Positions 8,611 through 16,875 of a stretch of DNA of 57,272 bases are shown here, piece by piece. The position numbers and the translations under genes were made by a program. This DNA is from Oscillospiraceae bacterium (GTDB lineage: Bacteria > Bacillota > Clostridia > Oscillospirales > CAG-272): contig SVSB01000012.1 in the NCBI GenBank assembly GCA_015064505.1, positions 1 to 57,272 of the forward strand, given 5' to 3'. The notes beneath the pieces were generated by a model. That model did not search any database and was not told the DNA's origin. It saw nothing but the letters and a program-made list of their open reading frames with translations. The stretch's first letter is position 1. Each line of letters starts with the position of its first letter.

Positions 8611-9519
8611 TTGAAAATGTTTGAAAACAAAATAAAAAGAGAAAAAGTGTTAGAAAGAGATGGAACGAGGCAATACGGCGGATACGCAGTTGCCGCTCCC
8701 GCAGGCGCGGCGATCTACGGCATCGATATAGACAGAATACAGCCAAACCCCTCCCAACCCCGCAGACTTTTCACCGAGGATTCCATAAATTCCCTATCCG
8801 AGAGCATAAAGCAATACGGCATAATTCAACCCGTGGTGGTAAGGTGCTGCCTCGGAGGGAATGAAAACGGCGGCTGCGTATACGAGCTTGTGGAGGGAGA
8901 AAGACGATTGCGTGCCGCAAAACGCCTCGGTCTCAGAGAAATGCCCTGCATAATAATAAATACGGACAGCCGCAGAAGCGCGGAGATAGCTCTTACGGAA
9001 AATCTGCAACGGGAGCAGCTTAATATGTTCGACGAAGCTAACGCCATTGGCTCCTTTATGGAGATCTACGGCTTAAGCGCATCCGATATGGCAAAGAAGC
9101 TTTCCTGCACCAAGGAGAATATTCAGCAAAAGCTTGCCCTTTTGCGCCTCTCTCCCGAAGAAAGAGCCGCCGTTATTACCAACAGGCTCACGGAAAGGCA
9201 TATCCGTTCCCTGCTGACCGTGGAAAGTGAGGAAGTACGCCGAGGACTGCTGAAGCGAGTCATAAACGAGGGGCTGACAGCGGAAGGCACGGAGCAGCTC
9301 GTTGCAAACATCAAACACGAGATAGCGGAAAGACCTGCGGAAAGACTTGGAAAGCAAGTGGTACTTATGAGAGACGTGAAGGCGTTTTTCAATACTCTTG
9401 AACGTTCCGTGGACGTAATGCGCCACGCAGGGGTGGACGTTAAGGTGGAAAAAACCGATAAGGAATTTGAAACCGAGGTGCTTATCCGCATTCCCAACGC
9501 TCCGAAAAAAAGCTCGTAA
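8611..9519 (+). CDS. ParB/Noc-family CTP-binding DNA-binding protein (no ParA partner)
   Basis: Chromosome- or nucleoid-associated DNA clamp of the ParB family, 302 aa from the TTG at 8611. The N-terminal ParB domain begins at IDIDRIQPNPSQPR; the CTP-binding box GERRLRAAKR is at 96-105, the second box ENLQREQLN at 130-138 and the helix-turn-helix at about 155-185 (SASDMAKKLSCTKENIQQKL). A basic N-terminal extension precedes the domain. The TTG start is chosen because GGAGG lies 11 nt upstream; ATG at 8617 is the alternative, 17 nt from that site. In Clostridia the usual parA-parB or noc-gidB neighbourhood is expected, but here the gene stands alone. No parS-like 16-bp palindrome was noticed. 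It could be a second ParB or a Noc homologue. Confidence 0.85.
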   Translation: MKMFENKIKREKVLERDGTRQYGGYAVAAPAGAAIYGIDIDRIQPNPSQPRRLFTEDSINSLSESIKQYGIIQPVVVRCCLGGNENGGCVYELVEGERRLRAAKRLGLREMPCIIINTDSRRSAEIALTENLQREQLNMFDEANAIGSFMEIYGLSASDMAKKLSCTKENIQQKLALLRLSPEERAAVITNRLTERHIRSLLTVESEEVRRGLLKRVINEGLTAEGTEQLVANIKHEIAERPAERLGKQVVLMRDVKAFFNTLERSVDVMRHAGVDVKVEKTDKEFETEVLIRIPNAPKKSS

Positions 9520-9539
9520 CGCACCGCGCCGAAGCGCTC

Positions 9540-10560
9540 CCATAAGTAAGCCTCCCCGAGGAGGAGCCTCTCATTAGCCTTCTCCTGTGGGAGAAGGTGG
9601 CAGCCGAAGGCTGACGGATGAGGTGTCATTAGCGCAAAGAAACGGCTCGTCCATCGCTTGCGGACGACCAATCATAGCCTCCGTTAGAGGCTGCTAATCG
9701 ACCCCCGAAGGGGTGATGATTTCGCCTCCCGCGTACACCTCATCACCCGCTTTGCGGGAGCTTCCCCTCAAGGGGAAGCCTCTCGTTTGCCTCCCTTGTG
9801 TAAAGGTTTCGTGGGAGAAGGCTTACTTTGGCCTCCCTGCGGAGGGAGGTGGATTTGGCGAAGCCAAAGACGGAAGGAGTTGCGCAAAGAAGCGGTTGCG
9901 ATGGTAATTGTAATTATACGCGCACTCCCCCACCCGTCTGCGCCGGGAGCCCCCTCGCGGAGGGAGCCTTTGTTTGCGCTTCCCGTTTGCCTCCCTTGTG
10001 TAAAGGGAGGTGCCGAGGAACGAGGCGGAGGGATTGTGATCGACGAAAAACAATCCCCCACCGCTTCGCGGAGCCCCCTTTGCACAAAGGGGCCTTAAGA
10101 TAGTTCACCTTACAAGTACACCTCATCCACCGCTATCGCGGTCCCCCTTCCCCCACAGGGGAAGGCTCTCGTTTGCCTCCCTGCGGAGGGAGGTGGCACG
10201 CGTAGCGTGACGAAGGGAGTTGCGTAAAGAAGCGACGGAGATTGTAATTGATACTGCGCACTCACACCTCATCCGTCGCTTGCGCGGTCCCCTTGTCTCC
10301 CTGCGGGTCGGTCCTTTCGCGGCTCTTGATGTCCCCCGGACATCAATTCACCACCGCGAAACCTCAAGGAGAAGGCTCGGGCGCACCAATCATCGCCTCC
10401 GTTGGAGGCGGCTCCCTGCGGTCGCGTCTATCTCGCTTGCACGAGATTCGTTTCAAGGCACGCCCCTACCACCCCTTTTTATCCTTTTTATTTATCTCTT
10501 TTGAAAGTTCTAAGGGGGTGCGGGGGATTTCTTTCAAGAAATCCCCCGCATCTTCCTTCG
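9540..10560. repeat. Repeat island A: mosaic of short palindromic repeats, no gene
   Basis: About 1 kb without a supportable gene; all ORFs here are short and overlap on both strands. It is built of recurring units: CCTCCCT/AGGGAGG hairpins, CACCTCATCCACCGCTATCG blocks (10119 on), GCCTCCCTTGTG units, the GTAGGGGCG-type unit and a GGGGGATTTCTT hairpin at 10520-10549. An 82-nt stretch, 9813-9894, recurs at 13835-13916 with two mismatches. Confidence 0.8.
9813..9894 (+). repeat. 82-nt direct repeat, copy 1
   Basis: By hand alignment, identical to 13835-13916 at 80 of 82 positions, same orientation. Contains the inner hairpins CCTCCCTGCGGAGGGAGG and TTTGGCGAAGCCAAA. Confidence 0.88.
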
Positions 10561-10602
10561 TATTCTATCTTCTCCCCCGCGTATTCATTCGTTCAAAAAC
10601 AG

Positions 10603-10646
10603 CAAAACACCCCTGCAAAGTCAAAGCTTTGCAGGGGTGTTTTTTA
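10603..10646. terminator. Strong terminator after the surface-protein locus
   Basis: Stem AACACCCCTGCAAAG/CTTTGCAGGGGTGTT, 15 bp, with T run on the plus side and TTTTGCTGTTTTT on the minus side. It lies 8 nt after the stop of the 41-residue ORF. Confidence 0.8.
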
Positions 10647-10653
10647 GATCTTG

Positions 10654-10779
10654 TCAGTCAACGAGCCAGCTTACGAGTACGGAGCTACCGTCGGTATCTC
10701 CGGAAACAATGGTGAGGGTGTTTACCTCAGCAGCTACTTCAATGATCTCCGCTACGGGAGCAATATACTTTTCTTTCAT
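10654..10779 (-). CDS. 41-aa small protein with KYxxPxxE motif
   Basis: A 41-codon ORF, ATG at 10779, TGA at 10654-10656, preceded by AAAGGAGAG at about 8-9 nt. The sequence starts MKEKYIAPVAEIIEVAAEVN and ends in a hydrophobic stretch SSVLVSWLVD after a polar SGDTDG turn. It starts 21 nt after the stop of the large exported protein and ends just before the operon terminator, so it is very probably co-transcribed. Short proteins opening with K-Y-x-x-P-x-x-E followed by hydrophobic residues recur in gut Clostridia and Bacteroides genomes (from memory, no search done), with no known function. It could be a small regulatory or secreted peptide. A random ORF is unlikely given the ribosome binding site, spacing and terminator. 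Confidence 0.6.
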   Translation of the reverse strand: MKEKYIAPVAEIIEVAAEVNTLTIVSGDTDGSSVLVSWLVD

Positions 10780-10800
10780 TTCATTACTCTCCTTTACAGA

Positions 10801-13592
10801 TCACTCTTCGGAATTGATATAGCCGTTGATATCAACGAGGATGTTGTAAGCCGCAAGGGTTGCGTCATCGGTGCATTCCTCTTCACTCTCGATGCCGTCT
10901 GCAAGTGCATAAACCACGAGGTAGAGATTCTGCTCATAAGCATCACCGTATACCACCATATGCTCTCCGTCTGCGGCATCCGCAACAACCACGTAAGGCA
11001 TAAACGTGAACATAGTCTCGCCGTGCGCAGCAGTAAGCTGGGTAATAGGTGCAGAGAAGTAAACGTTGGTATCGTCAGCCTCGGGGCCTGCGTACTTATA
11101 GTTGTTGATATCCGCGCCCTTTACGTATACGATGGACTTTGCGATCTTGGTCTCGGGATCGTAGTTTTCGGTATTCTCCACAGCATCAAGAGAAGTGGGA
11201 TAGAAATCCTTACCCTTGATGTAGGTAAGCGCGTTTGCGTTGTCTGCCGCCTTAACGAGCACGCCCATCTCAACGATGTTGTAGAAATCTGCATTCTCTT
11301 CAAAGTAGAAGGAACCAATGGAGAAGGACGCTCTCAGACCGTAATTATCGGGACCAACGTACTTTGCACCGTATTCCTCAAGGTTGAAGGCTATATCGTC
11401 AATATCGGTATTGATATTAACGTCGGTTACTTAGCTGCCGCAAAGGCGTCTGCAGCCTTCTTGTAGGTCAAGTAGTTGTTCGTTATGTTGTAGGTAGCGG
11501 TTCCGGTGCAGTTGTCAATAACGTTGAAAGCACCGATAACAGCATCATCAGAGATATTGTAGGTCAGGCTTGCAAGGGTTCCGGAACCTTTCTCATGACC
11601 ACCTGTGTACACATTGTTAACAACACCGCCGGAAATATTGATCTCTGCAGCGGCTGCTGTAGCGACTGTTGTGTTTGTGGGTGTGGGATACAAGTGAGAA
11701 ATTGTTCCGCCCTCAATATTGATATGTGCAGTTCCGCCGTAATGGAACGGCTTATCTCCGTGCAATACTCTGGAGAAACCGGAAACCCAGAAGTTGCCGC
11801 TCTTTATAGTGATATAGGTATCCGCATCGGAGTGATTTGCGTATTGGGGTCTGTAGACAACGTTGTAAGTATTACCGTTACCCTCTCTGCCGGTAGGATA
11901 GTAGTTCGCACCTAAAACATATACAGCCTGCTCGCCTCTGCTAATACCCTCGCCCATTACAAGCTTATTGAAGTCGGCGGAAAAGTTCATAGTGTTAACA
12001 AAATCGAATTTTACATTCTGGAAAGTGGTATCGCCGGAAAGAATGTAGTTATCAAGGCCTGCAGAGATAGTATACTCGACTGAATTAACGGTAACCTTAT
12101 TATGAGAAGAAGCTACGTTGCTTATGCTGTTATTGTTGCCGTCAACGACAACTTCGCAATGGTCGGGCTCGCGGAACGCAAAAAGGCTGGTAGTATCTTC
12201 ATTAGAGATAGTATAATCGCCCTTAAGCACTATCTTTCCGCCAACGAGATTAAACATTGCCAAAGCAACCATATAAGAGTTTACGGCATTGTCCTCAGTA
12301 CCAAGTCCGTTCAAGTTTCCGTTGGACTGGTCAACGTAGACCACCTGACCCTCGGTAGAAGCAAGAGGAAGAACGGTAACTCGCGATCCGTTTCTGGGCC
12401 TTACGGCACAGCTTTGACCGTCGCAAGCAAGCATTCTTTGGTCTGCGTTTCCGGCTGCATTGTCAATAGTAATATTGGGAGCGCCGGTATAAGCCTTGGT
12501 TACTCCCTTGTCGGAAGCCGTGGCAAGTCCCACGTCACCACCGTACAAAACGAAAGTGTCCGCGCTATTGCGCACCACGATATCCGTCTTGATCTTTCCG
12601 CCGGTCCAAACAAAGATACTGGTGCGCTGGGGAGCATTATCAATAGACTGATGTCCGGTATGTACGTTATTTACGGTTCCGCCGGTCATGTATATATAAG
12701 ACTGACCGCCGCAATGATTTGAACCGTTATACCAGTTAGTGCCGATTACCTCTCCGATAGTACCGCCGTTAATGTAAACGCGGTAATTACCGTTATAAGC
12801 GGTAGTAACAGATGTAGCATCATGTCTTGCACCGCCGACAACCGCACGCCATACGCCGCTGTTTACTGTAACGCAGGTATCGCGCTTCATTTGATTCAAA
12901 CGATTGGGAGCAGTGGATGAAGTGCCTACCACATCACTGCCGTGATTGATATTCAAAGCACCGCCGTTTACGGAAACGTTAGTACTTGCAGGGGTAGTCA
13001 ATTCCGTAATAGAAGAAGCATCAACTTGAGGTGCAATAGAAGTATCTGCATTTTCAATGGGGCTGGACGAACAGCACTTTACTCCTTCACCGATGGTGAT
13101 AGGATTATAGTTTGCAAATATGTATTCGGAAGGCTCTGCCACGTCACCTGCAACAGCAGCCGCGGTCTTGCCTGCCTCAACAAGGGCAATATTCTCGATA
13201 GTCACGGGTCCGCCGAACTTAACGGTCCACTGAGAATAACGTTCCACGTCAGCGACATATCTTGCTATAAACCAATAATTATCATAATCACCGTCGGCGG
13301 TGATCACGATCTCGCCGTAATGAATACCAAGATCCTTAATGGCATCCTGCTCCACGTTATAGGGAGCGATGAACATGATCGTACCACCCTCGGGGCAAAG
13401 CGCATCATACGCCGCATTAAAGGTCGCAAAGGGCTTGGAGTTATCGCCAAGCGCAGCCGTTAAGTCATTTCCTGCAGGATCCAGATACGCGATGCGATCA
13501 CCGGTCGCTGCTGTCACGGTCTGAGGGATAGCCATGGGGAACACGGCAAGCACCATCAGCGTGGCGAGAAGAACAGATAAAAGTTTTCTCAT
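10801..13592 (-). pseudogene. Large exported beta-helix-like surface protein, interrupted by a -1 nt frameshift
   Basis: Signal peptide at the N-terminus (MRKLLSVLLATLMVLAVFPM, cleavage near TVTAAT), then an extracellular repeat protein. Reading from the ATG at 13592 (GGAGG upstream) gives 721 aa to a TAA at 11427-11429. The coding pattern continues without pause in the next frame (VTDVNINTDIDDIAFNLEEY...) to 10801. Restoring one T in the plus-strand TT at 11431-11432 (AAA instead of AA on the coding strand) gives one frame of exactly 931 codons. Residues of the GG-T/I-x-x-V type (INGGTIGEVIG, MTGGTVNNVHTG, IEGGTISHLYP, ISGGVVNNVYTG) recur, as in right-handed beta-helix proteins, in two similar halves each introduced by a Y-x-D-x-x-G-N-D/N-L segment. 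The function is unknown; adhesion or glycan binding is a guess. Either a real pseudogene or an assembly/homopolymer error. Confidence 0.78.
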
Positions 13593-13656
13593 GATTTCCT
13601 CCATCATTCTCTGCATAAATAAAAGGGTATAGAGACAATTATGCATTATTAAGGTT

Positions 13657-13685
13657 ATTTTATAACAACAGTCAAAAGTTGTCAA
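13657..13685 (-). promoter_or_regulatory. Promoter of the exported beta-helix protein
   Basis: TTGACA (13680-13685), 17 nt, TAAAAT (13657-13662) on the minus strand; about 65 nt of leader before the ATG at 13592. Confidence 0.6.
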
Positions 13686-13744
13686 GAATTTTTCCAACTT
13701 TTGTGCATTTTAGAAGTGTTTTTTGTGGTTTTTCTTCAGTTTGT

Positions 13745-14305
13745 AAGAAACGGAAGTGCAGTTGACCCAAGCCAGCCTCCCTGCGGAGAGGACATTTGTT
13801 TGCTTCGCATAAGCCTCCCTCTTGAGGGTTTCGGGGGAGAAGGCTTACGTTGGCCTCCCTGCGGAGGGAGGTGGATTTGGCGAAGCCAAAGACGGAAGGA
13901 GTTGCGCAAGGAAGCGACGGAGCCGATAATTGTTTCTGTGCACTCACACCTCATCCACCGCTAACGCGGTCCCCCCTTCCCCTCAAGGGGAAGGCTCTCG
14001 TTTGCCTCCCTTGTGTAAAGGTTTCGCGGTGGTGAATGACAGTCCGGTGGACATCAATTCACCACCGCGAAACCCTCAAGGGGAAGGCTAATGGTCGCCC
14101 CTACGGTTGCGTGACGTCCATAGGACGGTCACGTGGCGATATAGATCCCTTGAGGGATCTGCGATATGCGCTTACGCGCGTAGTCGCGCGCCGCAAGGCC
14201 GCGCTGTTATATATACGCTTCGCGTGCGATATGTTTGCTTCGCAAACGAGTCGAATTAAAGTTCTTTGGGGGTGTGGGGGATTTCTTTCAGGAAATCCCC
14301 TGATC
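13745..14305. repeat. Repeat island B: co-linear copy of island A units, no gene
   Basis: No supportable gene. It carries, in the same order and orientation as island A, the 82-nt repeat (13835-13916), the CACCTCATCCACCGCTAACG block (13947 on), a GTCGCCCCTAC unit and the GGGGGATTTCTTT hairpin (14275-14302). A 17-bp perfect stem GTTTCGCGGTGGTGAAT pairs 14021-14037 with 14057-14073. Confidence 0.8.
13835..13916 (+). repeat. 82-nt direct repeat, copy 2
   Basis: Matches 9813-9894 at 80 of 82 positions. The two copies bracket the exported-protein locus. Confidence 0.88.
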
Positions 14306-14310
14306 AAGCA

Positions 14311-14350
14311 AAAAAGGAGAGGACAGGCGACACCTGTACTCTCCTTTTTA
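14311..14350 (-). terminator. Terminator of the DUF975 gene
   Basis: Stem AAAAAGGAGAG/CTCTCCTTTTT with an inner ACAGG/CCTGT stem, 14 nt downstream of the DUF975 stop on the minus strand. T run on both strands. Confidence 0.7.
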
Positions 14351-14363
14351 CAATATTAAAAGC

Positions 14364-15014
14364 TTACTCGTTTACCGCATCCGTTGCGGGCTGTGCATCC
14401 TCTGCACACTCTGCATTTGGCTCCTGAGCCACGGGTTTAATGCTGTTATAGAAATTGATTAGAGTAGCGTTTACATAGGGGATAAGCCAAATGCAAAGGA
14501 TACCGAAGGTGAAGCCGGCAAGGATGTACCAACCTATAAAGGAAAGTGCGAGAACGAAGAGATCCATCTTGTGACCTTCCATCATTTTTTTGGAACGGTT
14601 GATGGCTTCTTTTGCGCCGATTCCGGGATTCTCCGCAACTATGTACATAGTTTGAGAGTAGGAAAAAGACTTAATGATACCGGGGATAATGAAGAGAAGG
14701 CTCCAAAGGAATGTATAAATACCGACGAGGAAGGACGCCTTGAAAGCGGACCAAAAATCGTCAAATCCGGAAAAAGCATCGCTTGCCTGTGGTTTTTTGC
14801 CTATCGCAAGACCCTGATAAACTCTGATAGTACTGATGGCGAACGCAGGGGTAATGATAATAACGGGAATGAAAGGACCAACCACCGGAATTACCGCACA
14901 AACTGTACTTGCAACACCGGAGATAACGGCGATGATAAGCATAATAAGGAACAAAATACCAATGTTACCCTTGATCTGCTCCTTTGCCATTGCCTTTAAC
15001 TGCTGTCTTGTCAT
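14364..15014 (-). CDS. DUF975 family integral membrane protein
   Basis: Predicted polytopic membrane protein of the DUF975 family, 216 aa, with a cytoplasmic N-terminus (MTRQQLKAMAKEQIKGN, the usual family opening) and about four to five hydrophobic segments: 19-40, 45-66, 95-118, 150-175 and 172-190. A conserved cytosolic loop carries SYSQTMYIVAENP and GAKEAINRSKKMMEGHK, the best family signature. The C-terminal tail is acidic and Ala/Pro-rich. The function of the family is not known. ATG has AGGAGG at good distance, and a consensus promoter and a terminator make it a single-gene unit. Confidence 0.88.
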   Translation of the reverse strand: MTRQQLKAMAKEQIKGNIGILFLIMLIIAVISGVASTVCAVIPVVGPFIPVIIITPAFAISTIRVYQGLAIGKKPQASDAFSGFDDFWSAFKASFLVGIYTFLWSLLFIIPGIIKSFSYSQTMYIVAENPGIGAKEAINRSKKMMEGHKMDLFVLALSFIGWYILAGFTFGILCIWLIPYVNATLINFYNSIKPVAQEPNAECAEDAQPATDAVNE

Positions 15015-15064
15015 AATTGCCTCCTGTTGATAAATTAAATACGGCTACATTTGCCGTTTGTCTT

Positions 15065-15093
15065 ATTATATACAAAAGCGCAAAAAATGTCAA
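15065..15093 (-). promoter_or_regulatory. Promoter of the DUF975 gene
   Basis: Perfect consensus TTGACA (15088-15093), 17 nt, TATAAT (15065-15070) on the minus strand. Confidence 0.7.
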
Positions 15094-15148
15094 TCCGATA
15101 TACGGAATTATCATAACCGCCCCTTTGCATATTTTTTGCAATTTGCAC

Positions 15149-15177
15149 TTGACAAAACAGCAGGACTGTTGTATAAT
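15149..15177 (+). promoter_or_regulatory. Promoter of tRNA-Ser
   Basis: Perfect consensus TTGACA (15149-15154), 17 nt, TATAAT (15172-15177), about 38 nt before the tRNA. Confidence 0.75.
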
Positions 15178-15215
15178 CATAGGGCTGATATGACATCGAC
15201 GGTCAGCATGGGTAT

Positions 15216-15307
15216 GGAGAAGTACTCAAGCAGGTCGAAGAGGCGCCCCTGCTAAGGGCGTAGGTCGGGTAACCGGCGCGAGAGTTCGAATCTCTCCTTC
15301 TCCGCCA
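15216..15307 (+). tRNA. tRNA-Ser (anticodon GCU)
   Basis: 92 nt with a long variable arm and encoded CCA. Acceptor GGAGAAG/CTTCTCC, anticodon stem CGCCC/GGGCG around loop CTGCTAA (anticodon GCT), T arm GAGAG/CTCTC. The last 19 nt are repeated exactly at 15516-15534. Confidence 0.93.
15289..15307 (+). repeat. tRNA-Ser 3' end, direct repeat copy 1 (att-like)
   Basis: 19 nt ending in GCCA, identical to 15516-15534. The repeat distance is 227 nt. Confidence 0.75.
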
Positions 15308-15347
15308 ACGGAAAGCACACCTTCGGGTGTGCTTTTTTCGTTGGCGG
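15302..15347 (+). terminator. Terminator of tRNA-Ser, stem extended over the CCA end
   Basis: Core stem AAAGCACACC/GGTGTGCTTT with TTCG tetraloop and T run (15312-15338). The arms extend to CCGCCAACG/CGTTGGCGG, so the encoded CCA lies inside the outer stem. The core recurs at 15766-15792. Confidence 0.75.
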
Positions 15348-15515
15348 TTTGGAAAAGATTCGAACGCGAGCGCCCGCGAGAGGGACGAACGCGAGCGCGT
15401 CCGGGGGACGAAACAGCGAGCGTGAGGAGTGGCAGCGACTTGGCTTGTGCCGAGTGCTTGCACGTGGGCAGAAGCCTTAGTCGCAACAGTGCAAGCGATG
15501 CTTGCATCGCGCGAT

Positions 15516-15534
15516 AATCTCTCCTTCTCCGCCA
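15516..15534 (+). repeat. tRNA-Ser 3' end, direct repeat copy 2
   Basis: Second exact 19-nt copy, without the rest of a tRNA in front of it. It is followed at once by the structured repeat also found after tRNA-Lys. Confidence 0.75.
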
Positions 15535-15657
15535 AAAATCGACAAGTTTCGACAGAGACTTGTCGATTTTACTTTTTCACTATTAACTCTTCACTTTTCA
15601 CGCTTCTCTTTCGAAACTTGTCGATTAGGTAATAAGTAATAGTGAATAGTGAAGAAG
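15535..15657 (+). repeat. tRNA-associated structured repeat, copy 2
   Basis: Hairpin AAAATCGACAAG/CTTGTCGATTTT, then CTATTAACTCTTCAC words, then CTTGTCGATT and AATAAGTAATAGTGAATAGTG. Same order as the element after tRNA-Lys on the other strand. From 15658 to 15895 there is no gene, only a second terminator-like hairpin. Confidence 0.6.
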
Positions 15658-15765
15658 TGCTGATGAAGCTTTTCTCCCTTTAGTCGAAAAGCATTATATT
15701 TTACTAGGGTTCGAATTCATACGCAAAACAGCAAAAATATCTTTTTTATCGCCCATCCACAACGA

Positions 15766-15792
15766 AAAGCACACCTTCGGGTGTGCTTTTTT
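15766..15792 (+). repeat. Second copy of the tRNA-Ser terminator hairpin
   Basis: AAAGCACACC-TTCG-GGTGTGCTTT plus T run, and the following GCGGTTTGGAAAAGATTCGA, both also found at 15312-15361. A duplicated tRNA-flank segment of no obvious use here. Confidence 0.6.
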
Positions 15793-15895
15793 CGTTGCGG
15801 TTTGGAAAAGATTCGAACCTCGGCGGCAAACTCGGCTATTGCGATTTTTAGATTTATATGGTACTATATTGTTAAAATCCAAAAACGGAGCCAAT

Positions 15896-16744
15896 ATGTC
15901 AAACCACCGCAAGGTATATCTTGAGATAACCAACCGCTGTAATTTAAGCTGCGCCTTCTGTCCCGGAACGGAAAGAGCGCCGCGGGCGCTGACGGAGGAG
16001 GAATTTTCCTTCCTTGCAAGGCGCGTTACCCCTTGGGCGGAATATATTTTTTATCATCTTATGGGAGAGCCGACGGCGCACCCGCTTTTGCCGCGTTTTA
16101 TCGGGATCGCAACGGAGCTGGGTCTGCGCTCCATCATTACCACCAACGGCACCCTGCTTGCAAAGCGGGGAGAGGCACTGATCGAAGCAAAGCCGCATAA
16201 AGTAAGCATTTCCCTTCACGCCTTTGAGGCAAATCCCCCCGGCATATCCTTTGAAGAATATATTGACTCCTGTCTTGGTTTTGCAAAAAAGGCGGCAGAA
16301 GGCGGCATCATTACCGTTTTGCGGCTATGGAATCTTGACGGCAAGGCAAGGGGCGCATTGCATGAAAAGAACGACATTATTATAAGGAAGCTTGAAGACG
16401 CCTTCCCACGTCCTTGGTCGGAGGTGCGCGGCAGTGAAAGGCTGCGGGAGCGTGTTTTTCTGGAATGGGGAGAAAAGTTCGATTGGCCGCAAATTGACGG
16501 CGCCGTATTGCAGGAAAAAGGCTTTTGCTACGGTCTGCGGGATCAGATCGGCGTTCTTGCGGACGGCACGGTAGTTCCCTGCTGTCTTGACCGCAACGGG
16601 GATATTGCCCTTGGAAACCTCTTTGAAGATACCCTTGAAAGCATACTTGCCTCCCCCAAAGCGCAAAAGCTTTATAACGGTTTTACGGAGCGCAGATGCA
16701 CGGAGGAATTATGCCGCCGCTGTATGCGGGCAAGTTATTATTGA
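15896..16744 (+). CDS. Radical SAM/SPASM domain protein
   Basis: Radical SAM enzyme of 282 aa. The [4Fe-4S]-SAM motif CNLSCAFC has Cys15, Cys19 and Cys22. The GGE-like segment is replaced by MGEPTAHP at about 54-61, usual for SPASM-type proteins. The C-terminal SPASM-like region has Cys at CYGLRD, VVPCCLD and RCTEELCRRC, able to hold one or two auxiliary clusters. The ATG at 15896 has GGAG 7 nt before it; the longer start at 15839 would add an unrelated leader. The substrate is unknown. No precursor peptide was recognised beside it, so a RiPP role cannot be claimed. The next gene is 130 nt downstream behind a palindromic repeat. Confidence 0.85.
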   Translation: MSNHRKVYLEITNRCNLSCAFCPGTERAPRALTEEEFSFLARRVTPWAEYIFYHLMGEPTAHPLLPRFIGIATELGLRSIITTNGTLLAKRGEALIEAKPHKVSISLHAFEANPPGISFEEYIDSCLGFAKKAAEGGIITVLRLWNLDGKARGALHEKNDIIIRKLEDAFPRPWSEVRGSERLRERVFLEWGEKFDWPQIDGAVLQEKGFCYGLRDQIGVLADGTVVPCCLDRNGDIALGNLFEDTLESILASPKAQKLYNGFTERRCTEELCRRCMRASYY

Positions 16745-16770
16745 TTTTAAATAGGCTTCCCCGGCGAAAC

Positions 16771-16839
16771 GTAGGGGCGACCAGCGGTCGTCCGCCGTTT
16801 CATTGTTTAATTCCGCGGACGTGCACTGCACGCCCCTAC
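16771..16839. repeat. Palindromic GTAGGGGCG repeat unit
   Basis: Inverted arms GTAGGGGCG (16771-16779) and CGCCCCTAC (16831-16839) enclose AGCGGTCGTCCGCC-type sequence. Related GTCGCCCCTAC and GCACGCCCCTAC words sit in both repeat islands. Lies between the radical SAM and acyltransferase genes. Confidence 0.6.
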
Positions 16840-16875
16840 AGGTATTATCACAAAATCAATACAAAAGGAGAGAAT

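Noticed and set aside
9713..10126. Several ORFs of 64-105 codons on both strands
   Set aside because: They lie wholly in the mosaic repeats, overlap each other in all frames and have Pro/Arg/Gly-rich repeat-derived translations without ribosome binding sites.
9540..14305. CRISPR array
   Set aside because: Repeats are irregular in length, spacing and orientation, are palindromic units with no unique equal-length spacers, and no cas gene is present.
15339..15515. A second, degenerate tRNA in the 227-nt interval
   Set aside because: Only the 3' 19 nt and an imperfect inverted GATTCGAAC word resemble a tRNA; no cloverleaf can be drawn.
15203..15535. 110- and 93-codon minus-strand ORFs over tRNA-Ser
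   Set aside because: They are reverse reading of the tRNA and its duplicated flank.
15896..16744. RiPP biosynthesis cluster around the radical SAM/SPASM protein
   Set aside because: No precursor peptide, protease or exporter is adjacent; the 74-aa Cys-containing gene is three genes away in a different unit.
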